Below, in pieces: positions 42,529 to 51,444 of a DNA stretch of 64,000 nt. The translations under genes and the position numbers were made by a program. The notes under the pieces were generated by a model. It was not told the origin of the DNA. It did no database searches and was given only the letters and a program-made list of their open reading frames with translations. The number at the start of each line of letters is the position of its first letter. The stretch's first letter is position 1. This stretch comes from CADEFX01 sp050260355. GTDB taxonomy: Bacteria > Pseudomonadota > Alphaproteobacteria > Rhizobiales > Hyphomicrobiaceae. The stretch lies in the NCBI GenBank assembly GCA_050260355.1, contig JBLNBZ010000045.1:20096-84095 (forward strand). The letters run 5' to 3'.

Positions 42529-43151
42529 GACGCCACCTTCATGCCCTCGGCGCGCATGGCCTCCTTCACGGCGGGGCGGCTTGCCACCCGAGTCATAAAG
42601 GCGCGAAGCTGCGCAAAGGCGGACAGATCGACCTTGGCGAAGTCGGACCACCCGACGATGGTGAAGAGATACGCATCCGCCGCCGTGAACCGCTCGCCGA
42701 ACAGGAACGGCCCACCGGCCGCCAGATGCCGCTCCACGAACGCCAGGCGATCAGCGATCTTGGCGCGCGCGACACCTTGAGCCTGCGCGCCGTATTCGGG
42801 ATGGAAAAGCCAGGGGCTGAACATTTTGTGCAGCTCGGTGGCGATGAAGTTAAGCCACGACTGCAGCGCGACGCGCTCGCGCGTACCGGCGCGCGGGGCA
42901 AGCCCGCTCTCCGGCCTGAGATCGGCGAGATACTGCACGATGGCCGAGCCCTCGGTGATCACGGTGCCGTCGTCGAGCCGCAAGGCCGGCACATAGCCGA
43001 GCGGGTTGATGAGGGAATAGTCGCTGCCCTGCGCGGTGACGCGGGGTGTTCTCCGAATATCGACGCGCTCGAGATCCAGGGGAATGCCGGCCTCAAGCGC
43101 GACGATGTGCGGAGACAGCGAGCAGGTTCCGGTGGCGTAGTAGAGCTTCAT
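42525..43151 (-). CDS. Glutathione S-transferase, beta class
   Basis: A 208-residue protein starting MKLYYATGTCSLSPHIVALE, the bacterial beta-class signature with Cys10. YSLINPLGYVPALRLDDGTV and ITEGSAIVQYLADL form the glutathione site. It is first in an operon with the second GST and possibly the SMR transporter, divergent from a LysR gene. A role in electrophile detoxification is likely. Confidence 0.92.
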   Translation of the reverse strand: MKLYYATGTCSLSPHIVALEAGIPLDLERVDIRRTPRVTAQGSDYSLINPLGYVPALRLDDGTVITEGSAIVQYLADLRPESGLAPRAGTRERVALQSWLNFIATELHKMFSPWLFHPEYGAQAQGVARAKIADRLAFVERHLAAGGPFLFGERFTAADAYLFTIVGWSDFAKVDLSAFAQLRAFMTRVASRPAVKEAMRAEGMKVAS

Positions 43152-43259
43152 GAACGGGTTCCCTTGTGATTGCGGCGCAGCAGGCCTGGCGGCCTTTCCG
43201 ACGTGGGGGCACGCTAACGCATGCATTTCCGCAACGCACATTGGGATTTCGCCAGAGAC

Positions 43260-43277
43260 GCTTGCGTGACCGCAAGC
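43260..43277. promoter_or_regulatory. Inverted repeat in the gst / lysR divergent promoter region
   Basis: GCTTGCG-TGAC-CGCAAGC is a perfect repeat with 7-base arms, 23 bases upstream of the lysR start. It is a good candidate LysR binding site for control of the gst operon and autoregulation. Confidence 0.6.
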
Positions 43278-43300
43278 CGGAACCCTGCTAGGCTTGCGGC

Positions 43301-44206
43301 ATGGACGATTGGAATGACTTTCCGCTGGCTCTTGCCGTGCAGCGGGCCCGCAGCTTGACGGCGGCCGCCGCGATCCTCGGCATCGACCACTCCACGGCCT
43401 TTCGGCGGCTCAAAGCCTTGGAGGAGCGGCTCGGCGTGCGATTGTTCGAGCGGCTACCGGGCGGCATCTACCAGGCAACCGAAGCCGGGGCCCGCATGGC
43501 CGCCGTTGCCGAACGGATGGAGGACGAGGCTCTCGCGCTCGATCGCGATCTGTCCGGTCGCGATCATCGCCTCTGCGGTCGCCTGCGCGTCACGTCGTCG
43601 GAAACGCTGGCCTATCGTCGCCTGACGACCCATCTCGCCGCCTTCCGGCGTGCGCATCCCGGCATCGTCGTCGAGCTCGTCATCGACAACCGTGTGCTCA
43701 GCCTGTCGCGCCGCGAGGCGGACATCGCCCTGCGACCCGTTCGCCCGAAGGAAGGCGACCTGTGGGGCCGGCGGCTCGCAGCGATCGCCTGGGGACTCTA
43801 TGCCGCGCCGACCTATCTGGACGCGCACGGCGGTCCGGCGAGCGCAAGCGAGCTCGCTGGTCACGCCTTGATCGGGTGGGAGGAGGCGACGTCGGGCATC
43901 GAAGCGGCCGACTGGCTCACACGCATGGCCCCGCCGGAGACCTTCGTGTATCGCACGAGCAGTTTGGTGAACCAGCTCGTTGCGGCGAAGTCCGGCATCG
44001 GGATCGCCCTACTGCCTTGTTATCTCGGCGATGGCGAAGATGGCGTTGCGCGGGCTCTGAACGAGCCCATTCCCGATCTCGAAGGCGAGCTCTGGATCGT
44101 CACCCATGCCGATCTCAAGGGCACGGCGCGCGTCCGCGCCTTCTTCGATATCGTCGGCGCGGGCCTCGCGCAGGAGAGCCGATGGTTCGAGGGGAAAATG
44201 GCCTGA
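43301..44206 (+). CDS. LysR-family transcriptional regulator
   Basis: A 301-residue regulator. The N-terminal winged HTH (about 5-65) reads AVQRARSLTAAAAILGIDHS and TAFRRLKALEERLGVRLFER; the effector domain starts near LCGRLRVTSSETLAYRRL. It is divergent from the gst operon with a perfect inverted repeat between, so it probably regulates it. Confidence 0.92.
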   Translation: MDDWNDFPLALAVQRARSLTAAAAILGIDHSTAFRRLKALEERLGVRLFERLPGGIYQATEAGARMAAVAERMEDEALALDRDLSGRDHRLCGRLRVTSSETLAYRRLTTHLAAFRRAHPGIVVELVIDNRVLSLSRREADIALRPVRPKEGDLWGRRLAAIAWGLYAAPTYLDAHGGPASASELAGHALIGWEEATSGIEAADWLTRMAPPETFVYRTSSLVNQLVAAKSGIGIALLPCYLGDGEDGVARALNEPIPDLEGELWIVTHADLKGTARVRAFFDIVGAGLAQESRWFEGKMA

Positions 44207-44339
44207 GTTGGCCGTAGGCGACGGAACCACCGGCGCACAATGGCTCACGCCGACGCGTAGCGTCACAGGGGCCGCCTTCACACTTGCATATAGGTCCTGA
44301 CGCCCTCAGGGTCGTGCGGTGAGTTTCTGCTGTCTTCCT

Positions 44340-44771
44340 GGCCATCTTGGCCTGGTCCCCGCCGGCAGGTCGACGGGGCGATCGGCAGCACCTTGCAGAT
44401 CGGCTCGACCCCATGCGCGTCGCTGTGATCGTCGATGAACGCGATCATGGCTTGAACCGGCGGTCGAGCTCCGCCATCGCAAAATAAGCGCTCGCCTTGC
44501 GCAGGATCTCGTTGGCCTGACGCAGCTCCCTGTTCTCCCGCTCCAGCGCCTTCAGCTTCTCGGCGACCTCGGTGGGAAGGCCGGCGCGAACGCCGCTGTC
44601 CACCTCAGCCTTCTTCACCCACTCATTGAGCGACTGCGCCGTACAGCCGATCTTGGTCGCGATCGAGGTCACCGCCGCCCAGCGGGATGATGCTCCTTCT
44701 CCTGATCGAGAACAAAGCGCACCGCGCGGGCGCGCACTTTGGGAGAAAACCTGTTCGTCGTCTTGCTCATG
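44340..44771 (-). mobile_element. IS3-family insertion sequence remnant
   Basis: On the minus strand, orfA begins MSKTTNRFSPKVRARAVRFV and then loses a base near 44668 (EKEHH), after which the next frame reads RWAAVTSIATKIGCTAQSLN, EWVKKAEV and LRQANEILRKASAYFAMAEL. The orfB start is present (MIAFIDDHSDAHGVEPICKV, LPIAPST) but stops near 44360, so the DDE catalytic part is absent. Both the frameshift and the truncation make it immobile. Confidence 0.85.
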
Positions 44772-44785
44772 AGGCCTCCACCTTC

Positions 44786-45519
44786 TCAAGGTTTGGAGCC
44801 TCCGGCAAACCCGGCGCGGTTCACAGCGTCAATTCTTCCCGAACTCGCTACGCGGCCCGGCAGTTCCGCTGCCAAGATGTCGATTGCGGCCCGGATCCTT
44901 ATTGGTATGTGTGGCGAGGCGAGCCACACGGCGTGGCAGGGGTAGAGGTGCGCGGGGCGCTCTTGCAAAAGAGCCACTAGCGCACCCGCGCCAAGGCGAC
45001 AAGCGATCAGCCATTCGGGCAGCCACGCGATACCAAGGCCTGCGACAGCAGCGTCGGCGATCGCATCGAGATCGTCGAGAAGCACGCGACAATGCGGCGC
45101 GACCTGTTCGGCGGCGCCGTCATCGCGACGAAAAATCCAGGGCGCGGCCAAGCCGGCGCGGCCATACGCGAACACCCGGTCGACCCAGCCTTTCAGGATT
45201 GCCGGCATGGAGAACCACCACAGCGGAAACTGGAGAATCAGCACGTCGGCCCACAGCAGCTTGTTGATTTCCACCTTCACGTCGTCGGTCAGCGGTCGGC
45301 ATGGAAGGCGTCGCGGGACGCGGTGGTCACGATCAACCGTGCATCGGCCGACAGCGTCAGAAAATCGGCGCGGTCGACCTCGGATTTCCAGCCCATGGGG
45401 TAGACGTCGGATACACGCACCTCATGACCCCGAGCTTCGAGCTCCCGGACGGCGACGTCGCGCAGCGCCGCGCTCAGCGAGCGCGGCTCCGGATGGGCAA
45501 ACACAAGCAGGACTTTCAT
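44786..45519 (-). pseudogene. Chimeric pseudogene: quinone reductase N terminus joined to a LysR C terminus
   Basis: From ATG 45519 the gene encodes MKVLLVFAHPEPRSLSAALR, a NAD(P)H:quinone reductase (MdaB/NQO) start. One base is missing near 45297; the next frame continues KVEINKLLWADVLILQFPLW and WFSMPAILKGWVDRVFAYG. Around residue AGLAAPWIF the sequence changes to a LysR effector domain (LLDDLDAIADAAVAGLGIAW, LPEWLIACRLGAGALVALLQ, IRIRAAIDILAAELPGR). A deletion has joined two genes in frame, leaving neither whole. It is divergent from a damaged lysR gene. Confidence 0.8.
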
Positions 45520-45615
45520 CGTCAGCACCCGTTGGGTTGAACCTTGTGGCCCAACAGGTGGCAAATGGAGCGCTCATCAAGTCGATAGAGGCAATGGATA
45601 AGATTATGCCGGAAA

Positions 45616-46493
45616 ATGGATAGACCGGAGGTCACGCTCGAGCGCATGCGCACCTTCGTGCGGGTTGCCGAGCGCGGGAACCTGTCGGCCGTCGCACGCG
45701 AATTGGGCATCGGTCAGTCGACCGTGACGCGACATCTACGCGAGCTCGAGGAGGCCCTTGGTGTGCCGCTGCTCAGCCGGACGACGCGCCGCGTGACCAT
45801 GACGGACGAAGGCAGCCGCTACTATGCAACCTGTGTGCAGATTCTGCGTCTGGTGGACCAAGCGTGCGAAGAGGCTCGCAGCACCCGCGGCGCGCCGGCC
45901 GGCACCAGGACCTCTATCCGGACATCGCCGTCGACCTCAGCCTCACCGACGAGCTCATCGACCTCGTCCGCGAGGGCGTCGATATCGCGCTTCGCCTGGG
46001 GCCGCTGACCGACAGCTCGATGAAGCTCAGGCCGCTCGGCCAGTCGCGGCGGTTGCTTGTCGCGGCACCGCAATACCTCGCGATGTGCGGAACCCCTTCG
46101 CGTCCCCAGGAGCTCGTGGCCCATGAGGGCATCAGGATGTCGAACATCGCCGGCAGCGGCCTGCTCGTGCTCGAAGGACGGGGCGAGCGTCACGCCGTAC
46201 CGTTCGGCGGACGGCTGCGGGTCGATCATGGCCTCGCCGCGCGCGAGGCGCTCGCGGCCGGGCGCGGCATCGCTCCCGCGCACATCTGGCTCGTGGAAGA
46301 TCTTCTCGACGCTGGTCGGCTCACAACCGTGCTGCCGGCCTATGCGCCGCCTCCCGTCCCGCTCAATATGCTGATCGTGCCAGAGCGCGCCGGCATTGCA
46401 AGGGTTCGGCTGCTGGTCGATTTTCTCGCCGAGCAGATCAGCCGGCTGCCGGGAATAGGAAAAGACGCATCAACGAAGGACGGCGAACGCTGA
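45616..46493 (+). pseudogene. LysR-family regulator pseudogene with internal deletion and frameshift
   Basis: The HTH part is intact (MRTFVRVAERGNLSAVAREL, GIGQSTVTRHLRELEEALGV) up to RSTRGAPAGT near 45905. The next frame then gives QDLYPDIAVDLSLTDELIDL through the end. About twenty residues that normally join the HTH linker to the effector domain are missing and the frame is lost. It is the natural divergent partner of the damaged quinone reductase gene; regulator and target have decayed together. Confidence 0.82.
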
Positions 46494-46750
46494 AAACCGG
46501 ATCGATCGCCATGCGCCTTCCACGTTGTCGTATTTGTTGCTTATGGGTTCTTGGCCCACGCGTTTCGCCGGCTTGTTATTGAATCGGCGCGTGCGCAACG
46601 GTGGGTTCGGTACAGCCACCTCGCCGTATCGACGCGACTGCGAGCTTCCGCGCGGGGCTATTTGACCCTGCGCCGCGACACCTTCCGCCCTCAAAATACG
46701 CATCAGCGCCTCGCCGAGATCCTTTCTCCAGTGCGGGTTGTGAATCCGGC
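46494..46750. other. No recognisable gene
   Basis: Between the lysR pseudogene and the IS256 remnant. No frame shows a known family. Confidence 0.4.
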
Positions 46751-46789
46751 GTCTACCGCTGGCAACCTGGCAGGCTGAGTGAGAGAGCG

Positions 46790-47090
46790 GGATTCCCACG
46801 CCCGGCGCCGGGCCGCCGCGATCGCCGGATCACGCTTGCCCCTTCGGTCCCGAACGCCTCGAGCCAAATGAGCGCCATGTCGGCGTTCTCCGCCCCGACG
46901 ACCGCCTTGATGGCGGACGGGATTGCCTTGCAATTATCCGAGGACACGAAGGCCAGGTTGTTGCGGATCGGTCGCACGATGGTAGTCAGCACGATGGTCT
47001 GCGCGAATACCAAGTGATCACCTCGGGAAAGCCCTTGGGCCCGTCGACCACGGCGATGAGGACGTCGTTGATGCCATGAGCCTGGCCATG
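46790..47090 (-). mobile_element. IS256-family (mutator) transposase fragment
   Basis: On the minus strand GINDVLIAVVDGPKGFPEVI is followed after a one-base shift near 47015 by FAQTIVLTTIVRPIRNNLAF and VSSDNCKAIPSAIKAVVGAE. This matches the core of IS256 transposases (the DGLKGFPEAI ... QTCIVHLIRNSLAFVS region). Only about 90 of 400 residues are left. Confidence 0.72.
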
Positions 47091-47170
47091 GACGGCCGCC
47101 CTCGAACCCGATGCGAGTATCGTCAGGACTGAAATTGATCGAGAATCGAACTGCGCGATCATCGGTTGTC

Positions 47171-47809
47171 TCACGCCCCCCGACGGTCGAGCGCCAGTTT
47201 TACTGCGAGCGCGGTCAACACGCTCGCCATCGCCCACCGCTGGAATGTCAACCACGTCGGGCGTGCCGAGAACCAACTGGCGACGGACCCGGCCGTAAGA
47301 ACGATGGCAAGATTGACGGAGAAGCTCACGGCAATCTGCGTCAGACCCAACGTTAAACTCTGAAGAAGAAGGTGCCCCTTGGCCGGCTCGACAAATTGGG
47401 GAAGCAACGACAGATAGAGCAGTGCGATCTTGGGATTTAGCAGGTTCGTCACGAACCCCATGACGAAGAGCTTGCGCGGGCCGTCGATGCCGAGGTCGGT
47501 CCTTGGCGACAGGACTGATCGAGCACCAGGTTTGACCGCGTTCCATGCGAGATAGAGAAGATAGGTCGCGCCGGCCCACTGGAGAATTTCGTATGCGTAG
47601 GGAACGGCGATTAAGATCGCGGTCAACCCGAGCGCCGCGCTCACCATATAGAACACGAAGCCGAGTATCACGCCAAGTAACGAAATAAACCCCGCTTTTC
47701 GTCCCTGCAGAAGCGACCGCGTGATTAAATAAATCATGTTGGGACCGGGGGTGAGAACCATCCCAAGCGAAACCAGCGCAAACGCCGACCAGCTCACGAA
47801 GGACACCAT
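47171..47809 (-). CDS. LysE/RhtB-family amino-acid exporter
   Basis: A 212-residue membrane protein with the family start SAFALVSLGMVLTPGPNMIY and GVILGFVFYMVSAALGLTAI, then NLLNPKIALLYLSLLPQFV. About six helices. Start 47809 is the family start. It is divergent from a deleted MocR-type regulator gene, which probably once controlled it. Confidence 0.9.
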   Translation of the reverse strand: MVSFVSWSAFALVSLGMVLTPGPNMIYLITRSLLQGRKAGFISLLGVILGFVFYMVSAALGLTAILIAVPYAYEILQWAGATYLLYLAWNAVKPGARSVLSPRTDLGIDGPRKLFVMGFVTNLLNPKIALLYLSLLPQFVEPAKGHLLLQSLTLGLTQIAVSFSVNLAIVLTAGSVASWFSARPTWLTFQRWAMASVLTALAVKLALDRRGA

Positions 47810-47894
47810 CAAACAGGCTCCGATTAGAGGTCGCCTATAAAATTGCCTTGACGTAAGATCGGTGCAATAGAAACATTGCACTCGGAGCAATCGG

Positions 47895-48377
47895 ATGGGC
47901 AGCTACCGCGACATCGCCGACGCCATCGCGTCCGACATTGTCTCCGGGCGCTTGAGGCCGGGAGATCGCCTGCCGGCTCGCCTTTGCGACCGGATCGGGA
48001 GCGCCATACGCGCCGGCGCATGGTCCGCTGCTGGACTGCCGCTGACGATTGGCGTGCAATTGATCGTGGACGGGACGGCTGAACGGATCGGCAAGCTCAA
48101 GCGGGACGATGCCGCCGCGCGGCAGGCAATGGCGCGTGCCGTTTTGTCCAACCTCAAACTGACAGGCGATCCTCGTGCATATCATCTTTGGTTAGAGTTG
48201 CCCGGCGCATGGCGGGCCGAGACCTTCGTAGCAGCAGCATACAGGCGCGGTATTGCGATTTGTCCGGGAAGCGCCTTTGCCGTAGGCCCAGGCCACGCAC
48301 CGAACGCCGTGCGAATTGCTCTTTCAGCGCCCCCCCGTGACGCTCTGCTCGCCGGTTTACAGTCGTCCGCCGTTTGA
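47895..48377 (+). pseudogene. MocR/PdxR-type regulator with most of its middle deleted in frame
   Basis: The first 27 residues (MGSYRDIADAIASDIVSGRL, RPGDRLP) are a GntR winged-helix start. They run directly into the C terminus of the aminotransferase-like domain (RLCDRIGSAIRAGAW, AETFVAAAYRRGIAICPGSA, FAVGPGHAPNAVRIALSAPP). Intact MocR proteins are about 450-490 residues; here 160 remain, so roughly 300 are missing, including most of the HTH and the PLP lysine. The frame is still open, so a protein may be made but should not bind DNA. Confidence 0.82.
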
Positions 48378-48535
48378 TCGGCGAAGACAATTCCGACGTT
48401 GGGTGATTGTCGCCTGGCGCAGGACGCTTGAGATAAGCCAAGATTAGCCTGCGGCACTCGCCGATCAATTTTTGCCCGCCGATGCCGACAGGATGTTGTT
48501 CGACTGCGCGGAAAATTCCCATATTGGACATGGCT

Positions 48536-49150
48536 TCAGCGGCGCGAGCGTCTGGGCCACTGACGCATCATGCTGGCTAGCTGTTGAGCACACGTTCTCA
48601 GAACAGACGGATCTTGGTCTGCTTTCGCAAGAGCTATGGCCCCGGAGTATAACGCAACAACAAAAGTTGCGGCGGCGTCGGCATCTTCAAAATTTGCTTT
48701 TAGCCGCGCGGCGATCGAATCGCGCCAACCACCATAGATTTCTCGAACTGCGCCCCTGAAGTCTGAGTCGACAAGCGACAACTCGATGGCAAGATTATTG
48801 AGCGGGCAGCCCATTACGAGTCTTCGTTTGGCCAACGAAGAGGCGACCTGATCGAAGGCCGTCAATATTCCGTCGGTCGCTGTTTCTGCGGACTGGACCG
48901 GATCAATCCAAGTCTGCTTGACTGCTCTCGCCACCCGTTCGCGGATCACAGCGAGTCCAATATCCTTCTTCGTACGAAAATGATGATGGAGGGCACCGGC
49001 GGTAACTTCGGCCTTCTGCACGATGTCGTGCGTGCTGGTCGAGTGATAACCCCTGAGCTGAAACAACTCTGCAGCGGCATCGAGGATGCGTCCTCGCATG
49101 GCGTCGGGGTTGTTCACTCTGGTTCGGCCGGGGGCAGGTCGCTTCCGCAT
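48536..49150 (-). CDS. TetR-family transcriptional regulator
   Basis: A 204-residue regulator with HTH at about residues 18-65 (MRGRILDAAAELFQLRGYHS, STHDIVQKAEVTAGALHHHF) and a ligand domain containing MGCPLNNLAIELS, as in the AcuR-like group. It is divergent from the NIPSNAP gene, whose promoter carries two operator-like repeats. Confidence 0.9.
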   Translation of the reverse strand: MRKRPAPGRTRVNNPDAMRGRILDAAAELFQLRGYHSTSTHDIVQKAEVTAGALHHHFRTKKDIGLAVIRERVARAVKQTWIDPVQSAETATDGILTAFDQVASSLAKRRLVMGCPLNNLAIELSLVDSDFRGAVREIYGGWRDSIAARLKANFEDADAAATFVVALYSGAIALAKADQDPSVLRTCAQQLASMMRQWPRRSRR

Positions 49151-49186
49151 TGTTGGCTCGCTGTCTCGAAGGGAAATCTAAATGCG

Positions 49187-49234
49187 TTGACAAAACAGGT
49201 CAACCGGTCTTATCCGAAACAGGCTGACCGGTCT
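49187..49234 (+). promoter_or_regulatory. Promoter with tandem operator-like repeats upstream of the NIPSNAP gene
   Basis: AACAGGTCAACCGGTCT (49194-49210) and AACAGGCTGACCGGTCT (49218-49234) are near-identical direct repeats 24 bases apart, each with the palindromic core ACCGGT. A -35-like TTGACA at 49187 and TTATCC 17 bases further on overlap the first repeat, as expected for a TetR-repressed promoter. Confidence 0.72.
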
Positions 49235-49249
49235 GTTATGGAGGAAATG

Positions 49250-50032
49250 ATGACTCTTGCGACTGATGCGGAACGAGGTGGCGGAGTTGCACACAAAGAG
49301 ATCTGCAGCCCGATCGTCGATCTCCGGCAGTACACGCTTTATCCGGGAACGAGAGATTCTTTCGTCGAGCTGTTCGATAAAGAGTTTGTTGAGACGCAAG
49401 AGGCGGTCGGAATAAGGATGATCGGCCAGTTCAGAGATTTAGGCGATCCCAATCGCTTCGTCTGGTTACGGGGGTATCCCGACATGCCATCACGCGAAAA
49501 GGCGTTGACGGCATTCTATGTTCACAGCGCCGCATGGAGGACACATGCAGAAGCGGCGCGATCGCATATGATCGACAGCAGCGACGTCTTGCTTCTGCGC
49601 CCCGCCTATCCGCACTCAAGCTTCGAGCTCGACGCACCCGAACGGCGGCCGCCGCTGGAGTCTCCCTTGCCTCACGGTCTCGTCGTGGCGACCATCTACC
49701 CGCTGCCCGTCCCCATGCGACCGGAGTTTCTTAGCTTCTTCGCAGAAGTCGTCTCGCCCGTACTCATGGATGCCGGCGCGTCGATGCTTGGACAGTTTGC
49801 TACAGAAGACAGTCCGAACAACTTTCCCCGTCTTCCTATCAGAGAGAGCGAGGCAGTTTTCATTACGTTTGCGGCTTTCAAGGATCTGCCAAGCTACCAC
49901 TCCTACATGACCGCGCTGGGGCGGAATGCCCGGTGGCGCGGCGAGATATACCCGTCGTTGGTCAAGCAGCTGCAAGGCCGACCCCAGATTCTAAGGCTCG
50001 CTCCCACGTCGCGTTCACGGCTCCATGCCTAA
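49250..50032 (+). CDS. NIPSNAP-family protein
   Basis: A 260-residue protein with two ferredoxin-like NIPSNAP repeats: IVDLRQYTLYPGTRDSFVEL, then GQFRDLGDPNRFVWLRGYPD and SREKALTAFYVHSAAWRTHA; the second half has VVATIYPLPVPMRPEFLSFF and AVFITFAAFKDLPSYHSYMT. Function is unknown; the fold resembles antibiotic-biosynthesis monooxygenases. GGAGG at 49240 places the start at ATG 49250. It is probably repressed by the divergent TetR. Confidence 0.85.
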   Translation: MTLATDAERGGGVAHKEICSPIVDLRQYTLYPGTRDSFVELFDKEFVETQEAVGIRMIGQFRDLGDPNRFVWLRGYPDMPSREKALTAFYVHSAAWRTHAEAARSHMIDSSDVLLLRPAYPHSSFELDAPERRPPLESPLPHGLVVATIYPLPVPMRPEFLSFFAEVVSPVLMDAGASMLGQFATEDSPNNFPRLPIRESEAVFITFAAFKDLPSYHSYMTALGRNARWRGEIYPSLVKQLQGRPQILRLAPTSRSRLHA

Positions 50033-50189
50033 GGGCAGACGGTTGTCCTACCCCCTTGCGGTGTGGTCATCCATGCCGCGCAGAATCAACAGCCTGATTG
50101 GGATCGCCCGACTGGAAGTTTTGCCTACCGATGCTGACGGGATGTTGTTCGACTGCGCGATGCACGACTGTTTCGAGGATGGTCTCGAT

Positions 50190-50486
50190 CAGCGCCGCTG
50201 CATCCGCAAGGTTCGGGCTCATGCGGATGGGAGAAGAACCCGACCTGAATCATAGGGTCGATGCTTGGTGATAGCGTGGCATGCTCTTGTGCGGCCACCG
50301 CTTCGATGAAAGACGAAGCGAATTTTTCGCCGTAGTGATCCACAACGGCAGCCACCCGCGCCCGCTTGTTGGGAAAGCACTGGTAGCGCGTTCGGCAACC
50401 CGCGCGGTGGTCAATCTCTCGAACCCTTGCTCCGTCAAAAGCTGAGCAGTCGCGGTCGGAAATGTTTGTGGACTGGGATGAGCTTG
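50190..50486 (-). pseudogene. TetR-family regulator remnant
   Basis: The minus strand encodes AQLLTEQGFERLTTARVAER, a TetR helix-turn-helix, then after a loss of about seven codons with a frame change YQCFPNKRARVAAVVDHYGE and KFASSFIEAVAAQEHATLS. The missing piece is the recognition helix (GVSVGTL-like). No full ligand domain follows. Confidence 0.75.
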
Positions 50487-50554
50487 CCGGGAGAACAATA
50501 TCCGTTTGCCTTGTGCGGGTGAATTTCCTTCCGGTGGGCGGCCGACGACGGCTA

Positions 50555-50706
50555 TTGCTGCATAATGTATGTGCATCGGGGCATGGATTGACACACACGT
50601 GGTCGTGTTTGACGGTGCGGCCGAAGGCTTCGGCTATGCCATTGCTTTGTCGACTTTCGATCGGCGTCGCTGACTCAAGACCGATGGCATGGGCGGATGT
50701 CGCCAG
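50555..50706 (-). mobile_element. IS3-family orfB C-terminal fragment
   Basis: The minus strand reads AIGLESATPIESRQSNGIAE and AFGRTVKHDHVCVNPCPDAH, matching the SPQSNGMAEAFV..KRDYVRVNPLPDA region around the last catalytic Glu of IS3-family integrases. About 50 residues remain. Confidence 0.65.
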
Positions 50707-50738
50707 CGGACCCTTCACCGCATAACGACTATAATGGC

Positions 50739-51365
50739 TCATGCCGCTGTACCCGTTCGCGCGGTTGTCTCGGCGGCCGCACGGCCGCGCGCGAGCTGAT
50801 GCGCGACCTCGGCGACGCGGCGGCCGAGATGGCGCGCCGTTGCAAGGTCCGAGGCTGGCGGCGCAAGCTCCGGCCCCTCGTCGACGTTCGACTGAGCGCC
50901 GGCGCCGAGCCAGAACCCGAGACGGTTGAGCTCGGCCTCCGAGCCGCGCGAGGAATTGTGGCCCGGCGGTAGCGCCAGATTGACCCAGTGCATGCCGTGC
51001 TGGGCGGCAAACAGCGCGAGCGAAACAAGCGTGGCAAGCTTGTCGCCGGAACGGCAACCCGAATTGGTAAAGCCCGCGGCGACCTTATCCCTCCACAGAT
51101 ATCCTTTCGCCATCACCGCCTTCGAGGTCGCATCCTGGAATGCCTTGAAGCGCGCCGACACGTTGCCCATGAAGGTCGGCGCGCCGAACACTATGGCGGC
51201 GGCCTGGGCAAGATTGTCCCATCGCTGTTGTGCCGCCTCGACCTCGAGCAGCAGCGTGCGCGTGCCCGCGACGTCGTCCGCACCCTCTCGCACCGCTTGG
51301 GCAAGGCGCGCGGTATGACCGTAATCGCTGTGGTAGACGATCGCGACCGTTAGCGTTGGCGGCAT
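50739..51365 (-). CDS. Flavodoxin-family protein (WrbA-like NAD(P)H:quinone oxidoreductase)
   Basis: A 208-residue protein. AIVYHSDYGHTARLAQAVRE is the FMN phosphate loop; AIVFGAPTFMGNVSARFKAF and DKVAAGFTNSGCRSGDKLAT are the next flavin contacts. It should reduce quinones by two electrons. It starts 80 bases after the ECF41 sigma gene on the same strand, the usual place for an ECF41 target. Confidence 0.87.
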   Translation of the reverse strand: MPPTLTVAIVYHSDYGHTARLAQAVREGADDVAGTRTLLLEVEAAQQRWDNLAQAAAIVFGAPTFMGNVSARFKAFQDATSKAVMAKGYLWRDKVAAGFTNSGCRSGDKLATLVSLALFAAQHGMHWVNLALPPGHNSSRGSEAELNRLGFWLGAGAQSNVDEGPELAPPASDLATARHLGRRVAEVAHQLARGRAAAETTARTGTAA

Positions 51366-51444
51366 GAATAGTTCTCCTTTAGGGTCCTTGTTCGTCATTG
51401 GTGTGGTTGAAGACGAAGCGGGCGATTGGCCCGGAGGCCCTGGC

